Source: an uncultured Bacteroides sp. (GTDB taxonomy: Bacteria; Bacteroidota; Bacteroidia; Bacteroidales; Bacteroidaceae). Taken from it: 10,300 nucleotides of DNA. Below are positions 6,748 through 10,300 of the stretch, piece by piece. The position numbers were made by a program, and so were the translations under genes. The stretch spans positions 1 to 10,300 of the forward strand of contig USQO01000074.1 in assembly GCA_900556845.1 (NCBI GenBank), given 5' to 3'. The notes under the pieces are model-generated. The model saw only the letters and a program-made list of their open reading frames with translations. It made no database searches and was not told where the DNA came from. Each line of letters opens with the position of its first letter. The stretch's first letter is position 1.

Positions 6748-7556
6748 TGGAACAGTTTTTATCAGATAAAAAAATGTTGGGATACAGGCTGATGAATCTG
6801 TATCCCGACATTTGTTGTTTTTCAACAACCCGGCACGACGGGTATAGTACAGGTCGGTATGCATCGTTTAACTGTAATCCTTATTGCGGAGATATACCGG
6901 AAGCAGTTGAAAAAAATAAGGCTTTGCTATTATCCTTATTGCCGGATTCAGTTCGTTTGCTGGCTATACCTCATCAAGTACATGGAACGGAGGTCTTTCA
7001 GGTTCAGAAATCGTATTTAAAACAGACAGAAGAGGAGCGCAGATTAGCCCTTGAAGGGATAGATGCACTGGTTACAAACGTTCCCGGTGTATGTCTGTGT
7101 ATCTCTACAGCCGATTGCATCCCTGTATTGCTGTATGACCCTACACATAAAGTAATTGCTGCTGTCCATGCCGGCTGGAGGGGCACAGTGGCACGCCTTG
7201 TACGCAAAACCGTTGAGACGATGCAGACTGCTTATGGTGTTATGCCGGAGCATCTGTGGGCTTGTATAGGACCTGGAATCTCGCAGAAAGCCTTCGAAGT
7301 CGGCGATGAAGTGTATGCGAAGTTTTTGGAAACTGGCTTCCCGATGGAGCAGATTGCAGTCAAGAATCCGGAAACAGGCAAGTGGCATCTGGATTTGTGG
7401 GAGTCAAATCGCTTGGAGCTGCTTGATTGTGGACTTTCTCCAGACCGGATTGAAGTGGCAGGAATCTGTACTTATTTTTCAAATGATGATTTCTTTTCGG
7501 CACGTAGATTGGGCATATCTTCCGGTCGTATGTTGTCGGGAATAGTAATAAAGTAA
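6747..7556 (+). CDS. pgeF: Peptidoglycan editing factor / polyphenol oxidase (YfiH/LACC1 family)
   Basis: In E. coli the YfiH/PgeF family prevents L-serine from replacing L-alanine in the peptidoglycan stem; family members also show multicopper-type and purine nucleoside activities. This copy has 269 residues and all three conserved metal ligands: His79 in PHQVHGTEV, Cys124 in STADC and His141 in VHAGWRG. CIGPGISQ (153-160) and the C-terminal CTYFSNDDFFSARR (241-254) are also family hallmarks. ATG 6747 overlaps the obgE stop. ATG 6774 and ATG 6792 are alternative starts that would remove only a poorly conserved leader, since family homology begins near residue 19. ATG 6774 lies inside the left arm of a strong hairpin (6772-6813), which makes 6747 the more accessible start. 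Downstream is the B3/B4 gene, 10 bases away. Confidence 0.94.
   Translation: MEQFLSDKKMLGYRLMNLYPDICCFSTTRHDGYSTGRYASFNCNPYCGDIPEAVEKNKALLLSLLPDSVRLLAIPHQVHGTEVFQVQKSYLKQTEEERRLALEGIDALVTNVPGVCLCISTADCIPVLLYDPTHKVIAAVHAGWRGTVARLVRKTVETMQTAYGVMPEHLWACIGPGISQKAFEVGDEVYAKFLETGFPMEQIAVKNPETGKWHLDLWESNRLELLDCGLSPDRIEVAGICTYFSNDDFFSARRLGISSGRMLSGIVIK
6772..6822 (+). promoter_or_regulatory. Terminator-like hairpin within the first codons of pgeF
   Basis: AAATGTTGGGATACAG (6772-6787) pairs with CTGTATCCCGACATTT (6798-6813) over 16 bp with a single G-U pair and a 10-base loop. TTGTTTTT follows (6815-6822). A second small hairpin, TTGTTG (6812-6817) with CAACAA (6823-6828), overlaps its foot. The structure looks like an intrinsic terminator yet lies in pgeF coding sequence, 25 bases after the obgE stop. 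It may cause termination when ribosomes do not follow into pgeF, or may limit pgeF initiation. The pairing is read directly; the function is inferred. Confidence 0.6.
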
Positions 7557-7566
7557 TATAAAGACC

Positions 7567-8235
7567 ATGAAATTCACGATTAAAGTATCCGAAGAATTAA
7601 AAACTGCATGGCCACAGTTCGCTGGAGCCGCTGTTTATGCCAAGGTTACGAATACACCTTACAATGAAGCCTTGTGGGAACGCATTAATCAGTTTATTGC
7701 GTTATACAGAGAACAGTATACGACAGATTCAATAAAAAGTATGCCCGCTATTCAGGCTACCCGTGCGGCATATAAAGCCTGTGGAAAAGATCCCAGCCGT
7801 TATCGTCCTTCGTCCGAGGCTTTATGCCGTCGCATTTTGCGTGGAATACCTCTTTATCAGATAGACACGCTGGTCGATTTAATAAATCTGGCATCTATTC
7901 GCAGCGGTCATTCCATCGGTGGTTTTGATGCAGACAAGATTCAGGGAGATACTCTTGTTTTAGGGATTGGAAAAGCAAATGAGCCTTATGAAGGAATTGG
8001 CCGTGGTGAACTGAATATTGAAGGCATGCCAGTATATCGTGATGCGATAGGAGGTATCGGTACACCGACCAGTGACAATGAACGTACTAAGATGGATGCA
8101 AACACCTCGCATATTCTTGCTATTATGAATGCCTACGGTGAACAGGAACATTTACAGGATAATGTGAACTACATGGTAGATTTGCTGAAAGAATTTGCGG
8201 CAGCGGAAGAAGTTGAAATCCTATATTTCGAATAA
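7567..8235 (+). CDS. Free-standing B3/B4 tRNA-binding domain protein (PheRS-beta editing-domain-like)
   Basis: This 222-residue protein has the B3/B4 domain otherwise found in the beta subunit of phenylalanyl-tRNA synthetase, where it hydrolyses mischarged Tyr-tRNA(Phe). Recognisable segments are RAAYKACGKDPSRYRPSSEAL (starting at residue 66), ILRGIPLYQIDTLVDLINLAS (starting at 90), GGIGTPTSDNERTKM (162-176) and a C-terminal helix (about 200-212). There is no synthetase catalytic core, so it would act alone, plausibly as a trans-editing deacylase. The substrate amino acid and tRNA cannot be told from the sequence. The ATG lies 10 bases after the pgeF stop, and the M23 gene starts 7 bases after this stop, so it is an internal gene of the operon. 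A cytoplasmic location is expected, as no signal peptide is seen. Confidence 0.88.
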   Translation: MKFTIKVSEELKTAWPQFAGAAVYAKVTNTPYNEALWERINQFIALYREQYTTDSIKSMPAIQATRAAYKACGKDPSRYRPSSEALCRRILRGIPLYQIDTLVDLINLASIRSGHSIGGFDADKIQGDTLVLGIGKANEPYEGIGRGELNIEGMPVYRDAIGGIGTPTSDNERTKMDANTSHILAIMNAYGEQEHLQDNVNYMVDLLKEFAAAEEVEILYFE

Positions 8236-8242
8236 CGGCCAT

Positions 8243-8875
8243 ATGAATCTGTTGAAGTATATATGGATTTGTTGCGCATTGTTTTTCTGCTGTAGCTTAC
8301 CACTGTTTGGGCAGCATACATTTACCCAGTATGAACGGAATCATATTCGCATACATACCCCCGGACTTTTTGACGGTAAATCTCGATTGGAAATTCCATT
8401 GGAGTTGTTGGCTGATAGCGGAAGTTGTTTTCCTCTACCTGGAGCAAAAGTGATTTCTCCGTTCGGAGGCAGACGTGGGCATTCTGGCGCAGATATTAAG
8501 ACAAAGGCTAATGATACTATTCGTGCGGCATTTGATGGAGTTGTACGCATGTCCAAAACATACGGTGCGTATGGTAAAGTGATTGTGATACGCCATCCTA
8601 ACGGGCTGGAGACAGTTTATAGTCATAATGTCAAAAACATGGTAGAGTCTGGAGATACTGTAAAATCAGGACAGTTTATCGCATTGACCGGCAAAACAGG
8701 ACGTGCTACCACAGAACATCTTCATTTTGAGGTGCGTATTAACGGTCAGGCTATTAATCCATCATTGGTGTTCGATATGGCAGGACATGTATTGAAGCGG
8801 CATACGTTGGTCTGTGTGCGTTCGGGAAGTAAGATAAAAGTGACAATAAAAGAAGAAAAAAACTCAAAACAATAA
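8243..8875 (+). CDS. Exported M23 family metallopeptidase (LytM domain)
   Basis: This is a zinc endopeptidase of the LytM/M23 family, which cuts peptide cross-links in peptidoglycan. It has 210 residues from ATG 8243. A TTG at 8195 lengthens the frame into the previous gene and would bury the signal peptide, so it is rejected. The N-terminus (about 1-23, LLKYIWICCALFFCC followed by LFGQ) is a signal peptide or membrane anchor; the cysteines at 10, 11, 16 and 17 do not form a clear lipobox. The catalytic domain spans about 65-175. All ligands and catalytic histidines are present: His80 and Asp84 in GHSGADI, His128 in VYSHNV, and His159/His161 in EHLHFEV. A short basic tail (190-210) ends the protein. 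It should therefore be an active enzyme rather than a degenerate EnvC/NlpD-type activator. Confidence 0.93.
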   Translation: MNLLKYIWICCALFFCCSLPLFGQHTFTQYERNHIRIHTPGLFDGKSRLEIPLELLADSGSCFPLPGAKVISPFGGRRGHSGADIKTKANDTIRAAFDGVVRMSKTYGAYGKVIVIRHPNGLETVYSHNVKNMVESGDTVKSGQFIALTGKTGRATTEHLHFEVRINGQAINPSLVFDMAGHVLKRHTLVCVRSGSKIKVTIKEEKNSKQ

Positions 8876-8885
8876 TTGAATATAA

Positions 8886-9077
8886 ATGGATATACAGAAA
8901 ATAATGACAGAAGGAATTGTTTTCAAAGGAGGAAAATCTCCAAAAGGAAAACAAGAAGAGAAAGTGAAGACAAAAGCGAAGAAGAAAACATATATTACAG
9001 GACTTCATGGCTCTGGCTCGGCTAAAATGAAGGCTGAATACCGTCGCCGTAGAGCTAATCGTCATAAAAACGGCTAA
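8886..9077 (+). CDS. Small highly basic hypothetical protein
   Basis: I do not recognise this 63-residue protein. It starts 10 bases after the M23 stop on the same strand, so it could be the last gene of the operon. Lysine and arginine dominate: a Lys-rich middle (KGKQEEKVKTKAKKK, about 20-34) precedes a segment ITGLHGSGSAKMKAEYRRRRA (from 37) and ends in NRHKNG. It has no signal peptide, membrane segment or cysteine. An internal ATG at 8904 is an alternative start. The composition suggests nucleic-acid or ribosome binding, but that is a guess. No clear Shine-Dalgarno sequence precedes it, which is common in this group and does not count against it. It could still be a chance reading frame. 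Confidence 0.55.
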   Translation: MDIQKIMTEGIVFKGGKSPKGKQEEKVKTKAKKKTYITGLHGSGSAKMKAEYRRRRANRHKNG

Positions 9078-9157
9078 GTTCTTCTTTTGTATAAGTGCTT
9101 GATACGTAGTGGATTGAATGCCTTTAGAGTGTTAAAGTCAAAAAATAATCGCTCAAA

Positions 9158-9175
9158 ATATGTTGTTTAACATAT
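9158..9175. promoter_or_regulatory. Palindrome overlapping the beta-barrel gene promoter
   Basis: ATATGTT (9158-9164) and AACATAT (9169-9175) form a perfect 7-bp inverted repeat around GTTT. It covers the position of the -33 element (TTG 9163-9165) and ends 9 bases before the -7 element. Its place and symmetry fit a repressor or regulator site, but AT-rich palindromes also occur by chance. Confidence 0.4.
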
Positions 9176-9191
9176 AATATATATACCTTTG
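9162..9191 (+). promoter_or_regulatory. Bacteroidales-type promoter for the beta-barrel gene
   Basis: TACCTTTG (9184-9191) matches TAnnTTTG. A GTTG at 9162-9165 lies 18 bases upstream and can serve as a -33 element. The leader to the ATG at 9237 is about 40 bases and includes AAGG (9224-9227), a plausible ribosome-binding site 9 bases before the start. Confidence 0.7.
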
Positions 9192-9236
9192 CCGCATCAA
9201 AATAACATGAAGTTTTACAATTTAAGGTAAGAAACA

Positions 9237-9755
9237 ATGAAAAAATTTTTATTGTTGGTAGTAGTTTTGATGACTACACTGGCAGCAAGCGCACAGGAAA
9301 TGTATATGGGTGGTGGTATCAGCCTTTGGAGAAACAACGATTTGGATAAAACAACTTTTTCTATTTCTCCAGAAGTAGGCTATAACCTTAACAGCAAATG
9401 GGCATTGGGGTTGGAATTGGTTTACGGCCATAACTACAAAGACGAGCTTTCTGTAAACTCATTTGCTTTAGCTCCTTATGCACGTTATTCATTCTATGAA
9501 AATAACATTGTGCGTCTGTTCTTGGATATGGGCTTTGGCTTTTCAACTTCTAAAGCAAAACATGCTGATGCAGTGAATGGCTTTGAAATTGGTTTGAAAC
9601 CAGGTATGGCTATTAAACTGAATCATCAGTTCAGCATTGTTACTAAAGTTGGTTTTGCCGGTTATCGTGATGATTACTTCAGAGGTAAAGAAAATGGTTA
9701 CGGAGTAAGCCTTAACAGCGAAGACATCTCTTTGGGTATTCACTACGAATTCTAA
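9237..9755 (+). CDS. Small outer-membrane beta-barrel protein
   Basis: This 172-residue protein has a clear signal peptide (MKKFLLLVVVLMTTLAASAQ) with a cut before or at the glutamine, leaving about 152 mature residues. The mature part alternates hydrophobic and polar residues in aromatic-rich strands such as ALGLELVYGHNY, FALAPYARYSFY and VRLFLDMGFGFS. It finishes with ISLGIHYEF, a terminal beta-strand with C-terminal Phe, the usual recognition signal for the BAM machinery. The length fits an eight-stranded barrel of the OmpA/OmpX-like beta-barrel class. The cargo or role is unknown. It stands alone, with its own promoter and a strong terminator. Confidence 0.9.
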   Translation: MKKFLLLVVVLMTTLAASAQEMYMGGGISLWRNNDLDKTTFSISPEVGYNLNSKWALGLELVYGHNYKDELSVNSFALAPYARYSFYENNIVRLFLDMGFGFSTSKAKHADAVNGFEIGLKPGMAIKLNHQFSIVTKVGFAGYRDDYFRGKENGYGVSLNSEDISLGIHYEF

Positions 9756-9781
9756 TAAGAATTTTATTACTCATTTTATAT

Positions 9782-9824
9782 AAGGTCTTATGCCAGGAAA
9801 CTATTTTTCGGCATAAGACCTTTT
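9782..9824 (+). terminator. Intrinsic terminator of the beta-barrel gene
   Basis: A perfect 13-bp stem pairs AAGGTCTTATGCC (9782-9794) with GGCATAAGACCTT (9810-9822), with a 15-base loop and a TTTT end. It lies 26 bases after the stop codon and separates the gene from ssrA. Confidence 0.9.
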
Positions 9825-9841
9825 AATTTCAAAAAATGTAG

Positions 9842-9849
9842 TATATTTG
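9842..9849 (+). promoter_or_regulatory. Bacteroidales-type -7 promoter element for ssrA
   Basis: TATATTTG matches TAnnTTTG and lies 14 bases before the mature 5' end of the tmRNA, consistent with a short precursor leader trimmed by RNase P. The -33 part is poorly defined. Confidence 0.7.
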
Positions 9850-9863
9850 CATTCACTATCACT

Positions 9864-10257
9864 GGGCTTGACTGGTTTTGACAGCGAGAGATGTGGTATG
9901 TAAGCATGCAGTGCGTCAGTGATTTGCACTATAATCTCAGTTACTGAACTTTTATCTGGCAACGAAAATTATGCTCTCGCTGCTTAATCGAAGTATAGTA
10001 GATTAGCTTTATTTCCGCCAAAGTGGTAGAAACGAGATGTCACTCAAAAGCTCTTGTTCCGAAGCGTTTGATAAAGTGGCACAGTAAAATCGGGAATAGT
10101 TTGAGTTTTTCCTCGTAACTCTTACGAAACTTTAGAGGATAAGGCATAAGTTGGTGGCTTTGGTCTTGCTTATGTTCGAAAATTTTAGGCAAAGATAAGC
10201 ATGTAGAAAGCATATGGTTTCCTCGTTTGGACGGGAGTTCGATTCTCCCCAGGTCCA
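9864..10257 (+). ncRNA. ssrA: tmRNA (SsrA), trans-translation RNA
   Basis: This RNA rescues ribosomes stalled on broken mRNA and tags the unfinished protein for proteolysis. The ends form the tRNA-like acceptor stem: GGGCTTG (9864-9870) pairs with CAGGTCC (10250-10256), followed by discriminator A10257. TGACTGGTTTTGACAG is the D-loop region. The T arm is GGGAG-TTCGATT-CTCCC (10233-10249), directly against the acceptor stem. The tag frame at 9958-9987 reads GNENYALAA and stop. The next bases are CAA rather than CCA, so the 3' CCA is not encoded and must be added. At 394 bases it is a normal one-piece tmRNA. It is complete, with the adapter starting 13 bases later. Confidence 0.97.
9958..9987 (+). 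other. tmRNA proteolysis-tag reading frame
   Basis: GGC-AAC-GAA-AAT-TAT-GCT-CTC-GCT-GCT-TAA encodes GNENYALAA, preceded in the finished tag by the alanine charged on the tmRNA. The ALAA end is the usual degron recognised by ClpXP-type proteases. A glycine resume codon and NYALAA end fit Bacteroidales tags. Confidence 0.95.
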
Positions 10258-10270
10258 CAATACTTAGATA

Positions 10271-10300
10271 CTGTCTCTTATACACATCTCCGAGCCCACG
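10271..10300 (-). other. Nextera/Tn5 read-2 adapter (artefact)
   Basis: The last 30 bases are the reverse complement of the Nextera read-2 adapter, lacking its last four bases. Positions 10271-10289 are the Tn5 mosaic end, an inverted copy of 14-32. This is library sequence and not part of the genome. Confidence 0.97.

Noticed and set aside
8195..8242. N-terminal extension of the M23 peptidase to a TTG at 8195
   Set aside because: It overlaps the B3/B4 gene and puts a charged segment before the signal peptide; ATG 8243 is better.
14..10289. 19-bp terminal inverted repeats (14-32 and 10271-10289) resembling ends of a composite transposon
   Set aside because: They are Tn5 mosaic ends within Nextera adapters; no transposase gene is present between them.
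1..10300. CRISPR array, phage, toxin-antitoxin or defence island
   Set aside because: No repeat-spacer pattern, integrase, transposase or known defence domain is visible; all large genes are housekeeping or envelope functions.

Overview
The window is a stretch of Bacteroidales chromosome, probably from a gut Bacteroides/Phocaeicola-type organism. Three things point there: promoters of the TAnnTTTG class with little Shine-Dalgarno sequence, a DUF4831-type exported protein, and a tmRNA whose tag reads GNENYALAA. The genus is an inference. Both ends are not biological: positions 1-32 and 10271-10300 are the two different Nextera/Tn5 tagmentation adapters. The real insert is therefore about 33-10270, apparently one intact tagmented fragment.

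Layout. (1) 131-1486, plus strand: a 12-TM MFS transporter with its own promoter, ending at a bidirectional terminator (1526-1558). (2) 4161-1589, minus strand: a two-gene operon of nnr (NAD(P)H-hydrate repair) and a DUF4831 exported protein, convergent with the MFS gene. (3) 4162-4313: a divergent promoter region. (4) 4314-9077, plus strand: a co-directional housekeeping series of hpt (purine salvage), adk, obgE, pgeF, a B3/B4 tRNA-editing-like protein, an M23 endopeptidase and a 63-residue basic protein. A hairpin plus U-run separates adk from obgE, and a very strong hairpin lies in the first codons of pgeF. (5) 9237-9755: a small outer-membrane beta-barrel protein with its own promoter, a palindrome over that promoter, and a strong terminator. 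(6) 9864-10257: ssrA (tmRNA).

The central series covers nucleotide metabolism (hpt, adk), ribosome/GTP sensing (obgE) and what may be quality control of misincorporated amino acids (pgeF for the cell wall, a free-standing B3/B4 domain for tRNA), followed by a cell-wall hydrolase. Every long coding region is intact, and I see no frameshift, mobile element, CRISPR array or defence system. I find no clear undescribed system. The points most worth a second look are the terminator-like hairpin inside the start of pgeF, the compound hairpin before obgE, the small basic ORF after the M23 gene, and the palindrome at the beta-barrel promoter.
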